Shown: one piece after another, positions 32,646-45,399 of the stretch
Position numbering within the stretch: the first letter of the stretch is position 1
Layout of the letters: each line of letters opens with the position of its first letter
Assembly (NCBI GenBank): GCA_947652605.1
Contig: OX393582.1
Location: 12,052,544-12,116,543 of the forward strand
Length of the DNA: 64,000 bases
Source of the DNA: Elmis aenea
Taxonomy: Eukaryota; Arthropoda; Insecta; Coleoptera; Elmidae
Reading direction: 5' to 3'
Program-made: the position numbers and the translations under genes
Notes under the pieces: generated by a model
The model's input: only the letters and a program-made list of their open reading frames with translations
Database searches by the model: none
Told to the model about the DNA's origin: nothing

Positions 32646-34772
32646 ATGCCCAAAAGACAGTTACAGCCTATTGGTCACAGAAAAGCTTAAAGCAGTGTTT
32701 CTGAAAGTGTAGTCCACGGTCTTCCGGGAGTCCTTGAATCATTTTTATGGGGTCCTCCGCACCTTTTCATCTTAAAAAAACAATTATAATATTGTCTACA
32801 CAACAATACATCGGGGTCCTCGAATATCGATGTCGAAATTATATCGATATTGTTGGATAACGGGCCGGCTGGAAAGCTAAAAGTGTTAGGGTGCCTAAAT
32901 AAGCTCCTCGCCCTCATTTTTTTTTTAAATTTCCTATTAAAAACACAATAGGCATTGAACCGGAACCGGAACCAAACCGTTGCCGCCGAACCGGTTACCG
33001 AATCATTATAAAATAAAACCATTGGTTCGGAAGGTAAACCGAAAAGTTAAAATTTCTCGAACCGGTAACCGGAACTGAACCATTACTCTTTGCGGTTCGG
33101 GTCCCTGGTGAGATGTGTTATTGCTGAAAAAATTAACCTTTAGAAAATTTTTAAATGTTTTTGTTTTTATGAAAGTTAGCAAAATGTTTACAATATCGTT
33201 GTATATAGCTAATTTGTTTTTTTTTTTAAATAATAACGGCATTCATATTTATATACTCGTTATTTACTCGTTCCCTTGCATTTTTTAAAATAAAATTTGT
33301 TAAGAAAAGGTGGTACACAAATTTCTTTATTCTATTTAATAGCAAATTTTTGCTTTCCAAGAATTGTAATTTTTTTGTTACAAAATCCAACAAAAGAACA
33401 TCCTGCGGCTAAACCTTGCTTACAAGAAATGGCCTTTGTGATTTCTTTCAGGGTCTTAACCGTAAACCCTCTTTCGCTCATTTTGTTTGTAAAGGAAAAA
33501 TATTGCGTGTACGCGGATTAGCGTTCACGATCAAAATTCCTCCTTTTATATATTTCTTTGTATCTCTACTATATGTTAAGTATATATTTAATCTTTGGCA
33601 ACATATTAACTAGTAGGAATTCATGTAATTAAACTTTTTTTTATTTCGTGCAGTTTTGATCAAAGTGTGATGATTCGCAAATTACCTTCGCCATATAGAA
33701 TCAATCTGCATATTTTTATGCATTTTCTGGATAAACACAAAGGGTGTTATACTGTTATCGAATTTTAAATCCGTAGAATTGGATGACTTAAGCTCTGACG
33801 ACCTTTGTTGTTTATAAACCGAACCATAAAGTAATGACAAGTATTAAGCTTTGTGGATAAATCTAATTTATATTTTAGAGTCCTATATTTTACGTGATAT
33901 ACCGGGTGTAGAATTGAATCACGCAAAACAGTAATTTCCATGGTAAAATTTTTAAAGTTGTATAATATCTCCCCTAATTATTTTAGAAAAAAAGTGAATT
34001 TTGGTTTTTCAAAAAAAAAATTCCATGTCTATAAAGGTAATCAATATTAATTTTTAATTTTCCAATAATAGAAAATTGAGAAATTTGCAGAACGTCGTTT
34101 TGACAGAAATCATTAGAACCTTGAAATTATGCCGTGAAACGGTCCATCCTAATGTCTATCTATACTTAGGCCTACCAACCTACCATACGTCCCTGTTTGG
34201 CCGGGACATTTCCGGTTTAAAAGTTATGTCCCGGTGTCCCGGTCGGTTTCGCGTTTGTCCCGGTTTCTGAAAACAAATATTCCGCACCGATTTTTTTGTG
34301 AAATCTGTCCGCGCGGGTAACAAAGAGCGCGAGGAGCTAAGAAAAACGTGTTTCAGTCATTTTGTTGTAAAACGTTTGTGTTAGGCCGACGACATACTTG
34401 CGGTTGGGCCCGCAGATGCCCGCAAATCTATCGCACACTGCGTTCAAACAGCAAGTTGCGGTTTGCCCGTACGTAATGTGACTCATTGTTAGGTACATAT
34501 CGATGTGTTCATACTTGTTGGTCAACCGCAATGTAAATTTAGTTGCCAAATTGATTAACTCCGCTATTTGAAATATTTTTAGATTTTAGTGACAAAGCAC
34601 TTTGATGCTTAACTTATTATGTTTAAAATAACACTAAATGACAGTTTTTCCGAAATAATTAGGAAGATATACAACTTTTTCGTCGATAGTGCGAAAATAA
34701 AAAACGATACACAAATCTGAGGCTATACTTCCGAAAGGGTCCCCTGTCCTATGATGATAAAAATGACATAAA
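32646..34772. other. Backbone, copy B, no gene seen
   Basis: Equivalent to A 9915-13221 without the hAT element. Same GAACCGG-rich (32955-33080) and GTCCCGG-rich (34192-34265) stretches. Confidence 0.5.
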
Positions 34773-35488
34773 CAGGGTGTTTCTTAAATAATGCGAAAAA
34801 ATTCGTTTGGGGATTCCCTATCAAAAATTAATGGGGTCTTTTATATAAAACTTTTTCCTTAGACGTCTCCTTTCGTAGTTAAAGGGAAGCGGTAAAATTA
34901 GGTTTTTATTTTATTTCCCAAATTTGGATAAATGTAGGAGAATGATATTTGGTACCTAGTTATTTTATACTTATTAAAAGGTTTCCCATAGTAATATTTT
35001 CAATCATCTCCCACCTTCACGGGGGGCTAAAATGTGCGACTCCAGTTGGGTGTTTTTCAGAACTTTTTGGGGGAGGGGGTTAAAATTTTGCAATTTAAAA
35101 TAACTTTTTTAAGAGCATGATTTATTTAGAAACTTTTTTGTTTAATTTTTCTCATAAACAATAAAATAAGTAAACATGCACCATTAAATATTCCCATATA
35201 AAACAATTCATTTTGGTGTTTATCATGGTTTGTTTATGTTTACATTAGGTAACTATTACTGTAACCGAGATACGTTCGAATTTGGTCCACCCTGTATAAG
35301 TACATTACGAAACCAATAAACTGTTTAGGACCTAATTTATCATTCAACTGAAAATTTTATGAAACCCATACATTTTGATTTGTGATCTAAGGAGACGTCT
35401 AAGAGAAAAAAATATTTACAAAGACCCACTTAATTTTTGATAAAGAATTGCCTCCCGAATTTTTTCGCAATATAGAAGAAACACCCTG
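34773..35488. mobile_element. 716-bp TIR MITE, copy B
   Basis: Same element and site as 13222-13933, with small indels (for example TACCTAG in place of TAGATG near 34953). Confidence 0.8.
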
Positions 35489-36724
35489 TACACTAGGAAA
35501 GCTTTGTTAAGAAGACAGATGAACCAAGACCACATACAAGCAGAATAGGTACCTAAACACAGAAAAAAACGCAATAAAAACTGATAAAAAAGCAACCGAA
35601 AGTAACATCAAATGTGAACTCAAAATAACTCAACATAGAACGGTGTGCAAATACTAAATCAGTTTAATTAATCAGTACTACACCTTAACGAAAGATTTAC
35701 TTAAAACTAACTTAATAAGTAAGTGACATTAAAAAGATGGAAAAACACTGTTCAAAATATTTAAAAAATGTTTTACAACTTTTTTTAAATTTTTCTTGTA
35801 AGTGTGGTGGTGCGACCAGGTGCATTCGTATGTAAGTAAGCTCATAAAATGTATATTGCATCGCTTACCTATATTAATATCCTTGTGCAACATAAAAACT
35901 TCTGTCAGCGGTGTTCTTTAAAATAAAGATGTAGTTATAGTAACTTGTAAGAATATGTACTTTCATACATAAAACAGTAGAACGTGACTGAAGCATAAAC
36001 ATTTATTGGCAGTCACTTTAAAATCTATAAATAATCTAAAAGTAGACGTCCCATTAAAACCGACTTACAAAATCATAAAACAAACGTAAATGTGAAGCTC
36101 AAGTAATTCTGAAAGGGAATTAATTACTTTATTGTAGGAATTAATGGAAATGCATGATGCTTGGACTATAAAACTTGTCAAAATAAATCACGAGTGCATT
36201 TTACTTGTTGGTAATAAAGATTGGAAAAGTTAATAAAACGGAATTTTAGCTTTTGCGGCTTCATCTATAACAGATTTTATAGGCGAATAATGTTCATGCA
36301 ACGGTGGATGTTTCAAAACTAAATGCGCGCGGACACCGTTAGACATAGATAGATGAATAAATCTGAAAACAGAGTAATTTTTCTGTGCTTAAAAGATGAA
36401 CTGAAACAATATACAGTTAATTCTCCCAGACGCTTGAACCGTTTTATATTCGAAGAGCTCGAAACTCAAACAACAATTTAAGAAACATCTGGTTTTTAAA
36501 CTCCAACAAAAACTCAAAAGTCGAACAAATTTCGAAATGTAGCCTGTTTTTAAACGTGTTATTTAAATCTTTGCGTTACGTTAAAATGAAGTGTGGTCGT
36601 CGACCATGATACAAAAAATAATATTTGCAACATATAGTATAATCGTCAAAATTTTTCTGAACAGAATTTCCGAGCTTGTACTTATTGCCAGAAACTCTCA
36701 ATGGAATCTGGATGACTATTACTA
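35489..36724. other. Backbone, copy B, no gene seen
   Basis: Matches A 13934-15150. Confidence 0.55.
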
Positions 36725-37124
36725 AAGCCGCGTACACACCGGGTTCGCGAACTGTTCGCGAACCCGGTGTGTACCTGGAGTTCGCGAACAGCTCGCCAGT
36801 TCGGACAGAGTTCGCTCTTGAGGCGGTACATCAAAGGGGCTGTTCGCGAACTCGTGTCTGACATAACCTCACTTACTGACTGCACACGTTATTTGTGGTT
36901 GGTGTTTATCATTGACAAGTCCTAAGCTTGAAGACATATTTATTTACACAACGCAAACCCTTTACGAACTGTTTTGGAGCTGTTACGACCACAATAATGT
37001 TTTAATGTGGACGTGTTTGCGAACCTGGTATGGACGAGGGTTCGCAAACTGAGTGCGCGAACCGAGTTCCCGAGCCGTGTTCGCGAACCGAGTTCGCGAA
37101 CTCATTTTGGTCAGTACGCGGCTT
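36725..37124. mobile_element. MITE built from TTCGCGAA palindromes, copy B
   Basis: Same element and site as 15151-15575, shorter by a palindrome unit. Target and ends conserved. Confidence 0.75.
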
Positions 37125-38149
37125 AATGAGAACACTGCTATTGGATATTGTACCACAATGATAACAAAACAGGACTAAAGAAATTGCTCAAACTGTGAGC
37201 CATTGTTGTCTATGCATAACTGGCATCGTATCGCGAATAGCAAGTGTTTTTAAGGCTACTTGATTATGAGAAATTATTTTTTTTAACAGAAGTTTTAATT
37301 AAATAGCCTACTAGCTCAAACGAGTTTTTTTTGCATTACTTACAAACATTTTATGGCATAACCCTATCAAAAGACTAGCCCGGTGAAAAGTACTGAAAAT
37401 GCCCTACAAGAATTCACCAAAAAAATTATACCAACCAATTTAAAAATAAAGCAGAATTTTTTTCGCTTAGTTATAGCTAAGACTGTCCCATTTAATAATA
37501 TATATGGTTTTTTAAAGGTTAAATGTTAAATCACAATTGAAGTTGCTATAGTCTTGGGCCCATTTTGTAGATCAGACTGTACAATTTTGTGATTAGGACG
37601 TACGTAGCTGTAATGATATAGGCTTAAGTCATTTTTAAAACACTTCTCTTTGTTTAAAAAGATAAATCAGTTAAGTACTTGTAAGTATTTTATAAATAGG
37701 TTTTTTGCTTCAGCATTAATAGGTACATAACTAACCAATATTTTTCTACATCGCTATTTCTAAGAATTACAAAATGTTATCTCTTCGCTACGATTGGTCA
37801 ACCCTGCATAGGGATTTGTTATTAAACGCGTGTTAAAAACAAACGAGCTCTGAAGTACCTCACACAGTAGAAGTCCTTAAAGTACAACGCGGTTGGTTTG
37901 ACAAAATGCAACTTAAGTTGAAAACTGATACGTACTGATATGTACAATTCAAAGTTTACAACAATACAAAAATTAATATCGAACTGTTATAAAATATCTC
38001 ACAAAAAATGTTATAGGCCAAAATTTATCTACCAAAGAATGATCGACGTATATGGAAATTAAGTCTCATCTTTAATGCAAGGAAAATTTTGTTCTCAGCA
38101 GTTTCTCTAGGGTTGAGATGATCCAAAATCAGGTTGACTAGTTAAAGCG
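37125..38149. other. End of copy B and start of single-copy sequence
   Basis: Duplicated up to 37817, then unique. No gene seen. The boundary has no visible repeat or target duplication, as expected if copy A simply ran into a contig end. Confidence 0.6.
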
Positions 38150-38465
38150 ATTACTGAATAGTTGTTGTTGTTTAAAAAAAACTGTAAACTTGGCGCTGTC
38201 AGATCTGCGGATGAATATGTCTTTCATCGCAAGTGAAGCTGGGGTTCCCGAAATAAAGTTGGAAAGTTTTGCACCACGATTTGTGTATAAAGAAAGTGTC
38301 TGAGCGTTGGAGTCAAAAGCTCCTTGCGCCGGAACAAAAACTTGTCAAAAAAACAGTTCACAGACCTATAAGTGTCTTTTTTAACAATTTTTACCAGTGA
38401 TGAGATTTAGGTGTACCGCAGGGATCCTGCTACCAAACAAGAATCTATGCAGTGGCTTTACAAAG
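38150..38465 (+). pseudogene. Decayed mariner transposase fragment
   Basis: Frame around 38270-38395 reads HHDLCIKKVSERWSQKLLAP then EQKL, matching the mariner segment L-EDL-M-KV-ARW-PRLLTPEQK. A frame change then gives TSDEI, a stop, and VYRRDPATKQESMQW, matching TGDE-WVYGYDPETKQQSMQW around the first catalytic Asp. It is distinct from the 9594 remnant and retains the D of the DE pair. The rest of the catalytic domain is not seen. Confidence 0.7.
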
Positions 38466-40384
38466 GTTCTAAAGAGTTTTGTACTTTTTTCACATCTACC
38501 TTCCATTACTCTTACCATGATTTCCCCGTCGGCACACTCTTAAATATTCCGTATTTTTTGAAGCCATCCGTTATGTTTGCAATTATGTGCATTGGTATAA
38601 GATTACTTCCGTGTTTCAGTACCTCGGTATTTTTCTGATTTTAAGTATTTTTTCCAATAAAATTCTTGGTGCTTTATTTTTTCCTGTTTCTCCATGTACT
38701 TATTCATTTTCGCTGTAGTAGTACTTTAAATTCGTGCGACTGTTCTCATCTTAATTATTTCTAAAGCTTTGTCTAATTTCTTCACTTAAATCGGTGGTAT
38801 CTCTTTATAACCTCTGCTAAGTATTTAAATTGTTGCTTCATTTCCTTTCATTTATTTTATCTGCCTCAACTTGTTTTTTAAAATAATGCTTCCATTTTTA
38901 TATTACTTTGCAATAAGTTTCATCCTTATTCTTTTTATTTATTATTCCATATTGTTGTTTCTTTCTAATCTGTTAACCGTGCTATGAAACTATCATGAAA
39001 CATTTATAATGGTCATTCTAGAAACGAGCTTTTTAGTACTATGCCTTTTTCGGCAGGTTTATTTTGCTGTGCAAAATGTTGGTTTCATTTTAAACAAACA
39101 AAAGTGATAATCTAGGTGATCCAATGATCCAATATTTATTATAATTTTTACATTTGTTTTATAGCTGACTTAATAAAATAAATAATACAAAATTATTTAT
39201 AAATTATGATTGTTTTCAATATTACATTTACTATAAGTATCAAGTAATTAATAAAAGTATTTGTCATTCCACGAGTAATAAGATCGCTAAAGCAACAATC
39301 GTATTTCTCCACGGAACTTCCTGCAAATCCCTTAGCAATTAAAGCAGATAATCGAATTACCACCACGCGTCGTAGTCTTTTACACAGTTCCCTTCATTAT
39401 CGACAAGAGCACTTTACTTTAATTAGATTACATCTTGTTTTTTCGAAAGGGAAATAACATAAGGAGAAATTTAAGTCCTCTGATGACACGGTACTTAGTG
39501 CTTCGACTTGGGATATTTTCGAAAAGTCGTCAGTACAGAGCCTAAGGTTACATTATTTCAGGATATGCTTGCACGCCGTTAAACCTTGATCATTAATGTA
39601 ATAAAATCACTGCACACAATTTTCACATAATTACATTTACTTCGTTGATATATCGATTAAGTTACATAGGTACCGAGATTACAAATTCATTTGGCTAGTA
39701 CCAGAGGCGACGCTATGCAAATTTAATGGAAGTCTGCGAATGTCATATTGTCCACAATAAATAGAATTAGCTCCATTGCAAAGTTCTAAACTATTTAGTT
39801 GGCCTTAAAAGCTGTACGTCCTAGTTTAAAGCGTTCGCAGAATAATTAATAAGGTGTGCAATTTATACAAGTAGGTATATCACCGATACTATTTTTAAAA
39901 AAATGCAGCAACCTAACTGTCATTTACGAATTCCCCTCCATGTTTATGGAATAACAGACAACCTAAACTTTTTTGAAATACATAATTGGATAATATTTTT
40001 AATTTTATAACAATAAGGCTAGCAACAAAACCAAGCGCATAACTTCTGTAATTTTCTGTAGTACCTACCCCAGTGTTTCTCAGAACCCACTTTAAAAACG
40101 CTGGGGAAGAGGGTGTAAGTTTAACCATAAACAACAACGAAATGCCGGAAACCGTTAGAGATAAAGTGATTGTAAAATGAGCAAACAAGTATGTTTTATT
40201 TGCTTTGAGTACGATATTATCCTTAAACCCGTGTGAACGTATGAGATTCATCTTTGGAGAACTGCATCAAATTCGAACATAAAAATATTAGAAAGATTTT
40301 AATCCAAAGTCCTCAGAATAGTAGTCAAAGCCCATGGTTTGTTCAAAATACGACTATCAGGCACGACTTACGGATTTAGACAGT
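38466..40384. other. No gene recognised
   Basis: AT-rich; no convincing ORF or domain. The T-rich block 38640-38900 may be decayed LINE sequence on the minus strand, but no motif is firm enough to call. Confidence 0.45.
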
Positions 40385-40735
40385 AAAAGGAAAAATGAAA
40401 CAACATACCATAGGATATGCCAAACAACTCAGAGACCATTCAAATAGACTAGCCAAACAACTGATTCTCAAGCGTAACACGAGGTATGACAACCCAACAG
40501 ATCTAATCACTGGATTCGCAACTAAATATCATCTTAAATAGTAAATAATTATGTATATTGTCTGTTAAACGTTAAACCCCAGATGTCAAACCTGGTTGTA
40601 AGCTATTAGTATACGTTATACGAAAAGCTACAACAGATTAGCTTCCCACATGACCTTGCATTTACCAAATCGTTTCTCTCATTGTATAAAAAGTAAAAAG
40701 TACAGATTGTAAATAAATTGGAAATTAAAATAATT
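40385..40735 (+). pseudogene. Possible Jockey-like LINE 3' remnant
   Basis: A short frame reads LRDHSNRLAKQLILKR and then PTDLITGF before a stop. This resembles the end of Jockey RT ORFs as in the better copy at 45403-46300 (RDRL..HP-NLA-QLL and RRLKRFKPSDLPTRF). The following sequence ends AGATTGTAAATAAAT, almost the same as the tail of that copy (46478-46492). Confidence 0.4.
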
Positions 40736-42543
40736 GCTCAGCAAGAAACTGGGCCTAATCTTGTAGCTTCTGGGGTATTCGTGAATTTAAACAATCTGAA
40801 AAACATTAATTTAAAATTAGTTATGTATATCTGCAACTTTCATGTAATCAATGTTTAAACTTTAAACTTTGGTATTCGGATGTTACGCAAAGTTCATGGC
40901 ATTGCTAAAGTTTAAGCAATTTCAATTATTTTGAATTGGGATAGTAATTTTTTTCATTTCCCTTAATCGTTAAATCGTATTGCTTTTAATATCGCTTAAT
41001 GAAAAATATGTTTAATAATAATTAATCCTTTTCTATCTTACGGTGTAGAGATGTGAAAGTGTAGGAAATTTGTTCACCCTCGTCAGTCACTTGTTCGCAT
41101 TTCCTCTTGCTTCCAGTATAGTAGCTCTTTTTCTAAGGTATTTTGGCTATCTCCTCATTCCAGGTTCTTCTGAACCTCCCTCTTCTTTTTTAGTCTTTTT
41201 TAGTCCACCCCTTTTTCAATATTTGTTTCATTACCCTACTAAATTTGTACTCATAACTAAGTCTTAATTTAGTGCAATTTTAAAAACACGTTTCTGTAAA
41301 TTCCAATGTATTTTTTTAAGTAAATTACATTTAGGTAATACATATAAAACAATTTCGAAGTTATGTTGCTAAATGTTGTAGCATTTTATAAACATTGTAG
41401 TTGTAAATGATAATATTTTGGATTAATAAACCCTTGCTTTAATTTTTGATGCCTTATTATACAATTTTTTGCTACATATTTTTGGCATAGCGGTATGTAT
41501 AGAATATATTGAGTAGATCTGTAATATAATTCTGTTTTATATGATATTCTTACATCCAAAACTGGGGAGGTTAATATTACAATATTGTTATTTACAGAAT
41601 ATGCAAGTTAAACTTTATCCCAGCAAAAATCAATACTTACTATTTACATTTAACGTATGTGTACTGTATCTTGTAACAGTCTATAAAGCAAAATAATAAA
41701 TTTACCATTTTTAGAACAAAATTTGCTAGTTGCTTATGGTAAAAATATACAAAATTTAGAAATAGCAGATAGTTTGACGCGATGGAAGATAATTTTGTCG
41801 TTTTATGGTGATACTTGTTTAAAAAAAAAACACACACACTCTGTAAATTAAGCCACGCCCTTTAAAAAGTAAATTTCTGTTCAATTCTTGAATGTAAAGA
41901 GACACAATGCAACAAACATTTTCCAAGGATAATAGCTAGGAACATTTGTATTTAAAAAAAATTTATACATACCATATAAGGAGTTGTATGATATTAATGT
42001 TTTGATAATTAATTGTGGTGCATTAAATATTTCTTGCATTAGCAACATGCTAAGTGATACTACTAAAATCAATTTCATTAAATCGGATTACAAGATATTT
42101 AGTGTAAGATAGTAATTAACGAAACAATACGAAGGATTAATCAAAGCGTAATTGAATGGAATCCCAACAACTAAGTAAGAAAATGCTAGGGGATGTATCT
42201 AGATACACAGTTAAAATGGGCTTATCATGTTAAGAGGATTGAATGAGTGCCACGTTCTTATGCTTTTGTAAACCGAACCGAATAGGAAATAAAATCTACA
42301 CTACAAATAGATTGCTCTCTCCTTACAAGCGAAGCTATCCATCCTTAGCTCTCAGTGGTGCAGAGAAATAAGTGCAATGCTCCTAAAACACAAATAAACA
42401 AACTACAATTGTCTCAAAATAAAGAACTGCGATAAATCATGAACTCTCCGTGCAAAGTGAATAATACATCATCAAACTGAAAGTGTATAAAATTTCGTCT
42501 GTTTATCTGATAAATAAAAGCATTTTTACACTCGTACATATAC
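40736..42543. other. No gene recognised
   Basis: AT-rich, short random frames only. Confidence 0.5.
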
Positions 42544-43273
42544 TGGGTGTTCCATTTATATTTTCACTGTTGCGATCGAGAAAACCACAACAGTCTCAGA
42601 GTAGATTGTATGGCATGTAAATGTGTAAATGTGGGAATTCATTGAATAATATTACAACGATCGGCGGAAGCGCTACACGTGGCGATGTTCTTCGTAAAAT
42701 TCTAAGTCGAAAATCTTTATACTAAAATGTTGTACCATGCTTGCTGTGTCTGCAAGAGGTCCTCAAAGTTTTGACATTTAGTCCTTTAATAAGCGTTATT
42801 ATTTAATACTTGCAAATGAAAAAGCTGCAATTTGGTTAAAAATAAATTTCGAATAGTATTTTTTCCTTGATATTGTGTTCTTCCTTTCAAAAATTGGTGT
42901 TGAAAATATGTAAATCACTGATTTGAATTAAAATAATACATATGGCAACGTTGTCATTAGCTGTCATCTCTGTTTTTCTCGTAATTATTTCTAGTTTGTG
43001 TTTTACGATACCCAAAAGTGTGCAGCTATGTTTACGAACGGAAGGCTTTCAGTTCGAACAAAAATTGTAAATACCCAAGTAAAAATTGCTGATAAAAAAA
43101 ATGTCCAAACGCAAATCAATGTATGCAATGTTGCCAATTTATTTTTTCTCTATATGGTTCCTGAAGCCATAGGAAGCATGGTACAAAATTTTTGTATAAA
43201 GATTTTCGACTTAGAATTTTACGAAGAACATCGTCACGTGTAGCGGTTCCGCCAACTAATACACACCCTGTAT
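42544..43273. repeat. Inverted-repeat element, about 85-bp arms
   Basis: Left arm about 42661-42752 (CGGCGGAAGCGCTACACGTG, CGATGTTCTTCGTAAAATTC) is repeated inverted at about 43167-43254 (GAATTTTACGAAGAACATCG, CACGTGTAGCGGTTCCGCC). The right end ACACACCCTGTATA (43262-43275) resembles the CAGGGTG ends seen elsewhere, and the left end has TACTGGGTGTTCC (42541). Likely a TA-target MITE with a decayed left terminus. Confidence 0.65.
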
Positions 43274-44640
43274 AATGGATTTTTCATTTAAAAATTTAGC
43301 AAACAAAAAAAAATTGCAAAAGTTTATAAAAATTTTAATCCATCCGTCAGTAGAAACTTTTACAATACTAAATAAAATTCCTTGACTGTAAAATAAATCT
43401 ATTAATTGAAGTATAAGAAATGTAAAGGCTACTATTTACACTTAAAGGCATTTGAGCATTCGTTTTGCGCAGTTCGTCGAAAAAAACCTATGTGCATTAA
43501 AATGCGTTTCAATTTTTATATAAATCTTTTATTAATGCTATTACGACAGTGTTTCGAGAATGTTTGTAGACCTAGTATATTATATTGAGTAAAACTCTTA
43601 AATTACCTCAAAAGTTCACGAAAGGTACTTTAGTAACACACAAAATAAATCCGTCTAGGACGAATATTTGCATACCGAAGAGCTTAACACGATTGTGAGC
43701 GAGCACGTCCATTATGCAGCGATAGTAATTTGTGGGAATCCTGAAACCCAGGTTGAAATTAACTTGGTTCCCCTAATTTATATCTATTATTTATTACCTC
43801 CATTAGTGGCAGATATATAATCCGTTTGCATACGTTTTAAATTTTCTGTCGCCATCATTTATCAATGTACTGATACATAAAGATTTATATTGAGAAGGTT
43901 GGTAATGTTCGTCGATCAACGTCGGATAAAGTCAACTTAAATCTAAATACGTGGGGAAGAATCTCGTTATGTTTTTGCGACATTCCGTATATTAACAATG
44001 ATATCAAAATTTTCATTAAAAATAAATGAGAAATTCTCAAGCTTTACGACATGAAAGTTTTAACGAAATAAAGCACATTTTGTATCAAGTAATTTTTACC
44101 TTAATAATCTGAATACTTGGAAGTCGCTTCACTTTAAATTCCTACTAATAAATTTTAAATATGAAATGATGCTAACGTTTGCAATTAGAGTGAGTTAGTG
44201 ACAAATTTCAATGGCAAATCTGACTCTTTTACAAATTTTAAAGAAAATTTCATTATATTTTTATTCTATTTATAGCTTCGCTTGGATTCCTCTTTGTAGT
44301 TTAGAAACGACACTCGCAGAGTATAGCAATGCTGATGTTAATCTTTAATGGTTTCTGAAGTGTGAGTAATATAAATTGCGCTTCTTTTGAACATGCATTT
44401 TCCATTAATTTGTTCACTAAATTTAATAAAAAATCAGGAACATTATTAAACATTTCTGTTTTTAATATGTCGAACATTGTTTAACCTTTGTTTTAAATAT
44501 TCCTCTCAAAGTTGATGTTTGCAGAAATAGTACGTCCAAATTACTAGCCAAATCATTGGCAACTTTTAAACCGATGTGGATTTATGTCTCGTAAATAGAA
44601 TTTAACTTACCTTCTCTATAAAAGTGCTTGGTAGTTTTTC
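43274..44640. other. No gene recognised
   Basis: AT-rich, no domain or repeat structure seen. Confidence 0.5.
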
Positions 44641-45330
44641 TTTTTATAAAAATTCATGACATTCTATTCTTTTTATTGTTATGAGGAACTCTACTGTTAG
44701 GTGTAAGACTGTTGAGTTGTATAGAGCGAGCTTTTTTGCGTCTTTCTGTTTGATGTTTCCATCTGTTACTGCTTTGTAAACTTCATCTTGCCAGGGTTGT
44801 CTTGGTCTACCTCCTTTGTTTTTTCCCTGTAATCTTGCTTCATAGGCTTTTCTGGTTAGCCTTTCTTCTCTCAACCTATAAATGTGACCTAACCATCCCA
44901 GCTGTCTTTCTCGTATTTTTATTGTTCTCTATGTTTCATTGCTAATTCTATCTTCTAAGTTGTTCCCTGGATTTTTCTTAGAAATCCCATTTCTGCTACA
45001 TTCACATGGCTACTATTTTTGTTTGTGAGTGTCCACGTTTCACTTAAGTATAAAAGTGCCGGAGTTACTACCTTCTTGACCACTTCAACTTTTGTTCGTT
45101 TTGGGACTTCCCCATTTACAAAAAAAAATTGTTCTTAAATTGTTAAAAAAAAAATACCACATTTTTTGTTCTTTCGCTTATTTCCTTATCCAAATCTCCA
45201 TTTTTCTCTTTGTTCACTCCTAAATATTTAAAGCTTTCCACTTGTTTTAACCTAAGCACAGTTAAAGTTGTAATGATCATAGTTTTAGTTTTTTCTGTAT
45301 CTATTTTCATATTGATTTTTTTCGATTCCT
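44641..45330 (-). pseudogene. RTE-like LINE C-terminal remnant
   Basis: Minus-strand pieces in several frames read in order: KTMIITTLTVLRLKQVESFK, YLGVNKEKNGDLDKEI, SETWTLTNKN, EMGFLRKIQGT, QLGWLGHIYRLREERLTRKA and KGGRPRQPWQDEV. These match the same motifs in the RTE-like copy at 19507-20416. Several frameshifts and stops; 5' truncated. It lies head to head with the Jockey-like remnant that starts at about 45400. Confidence 0.75.
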
Positions 45331-45399
45331 GGTTTGGAGTTTCTAGATTATGTTGCGGATTTTTTTTCTGTTTCCTGCGAACATTAGCTCAGACGTTCT

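Larger units (their letters stand above)
20957..37817. repeat. Copy B of the large duplication (Shaw-exon segment)
   Basis: Collinear with copy A (1-16259). The sequence continues without interruption on both sides: single-copy DNA 16460-20956 to the left and 37818 onward to the right, so B looks like the complete version of the locus. B-only insertions are a palindromic block near 21718-22131 and the nested block 22809-28956. The backbone without them is about 10.3 kb. Small indels also differ, for example about 54 extra bases near 31950-32000 and one fewer repeat unit in the hairpin near 31735-31815. Confidence 0.93.
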
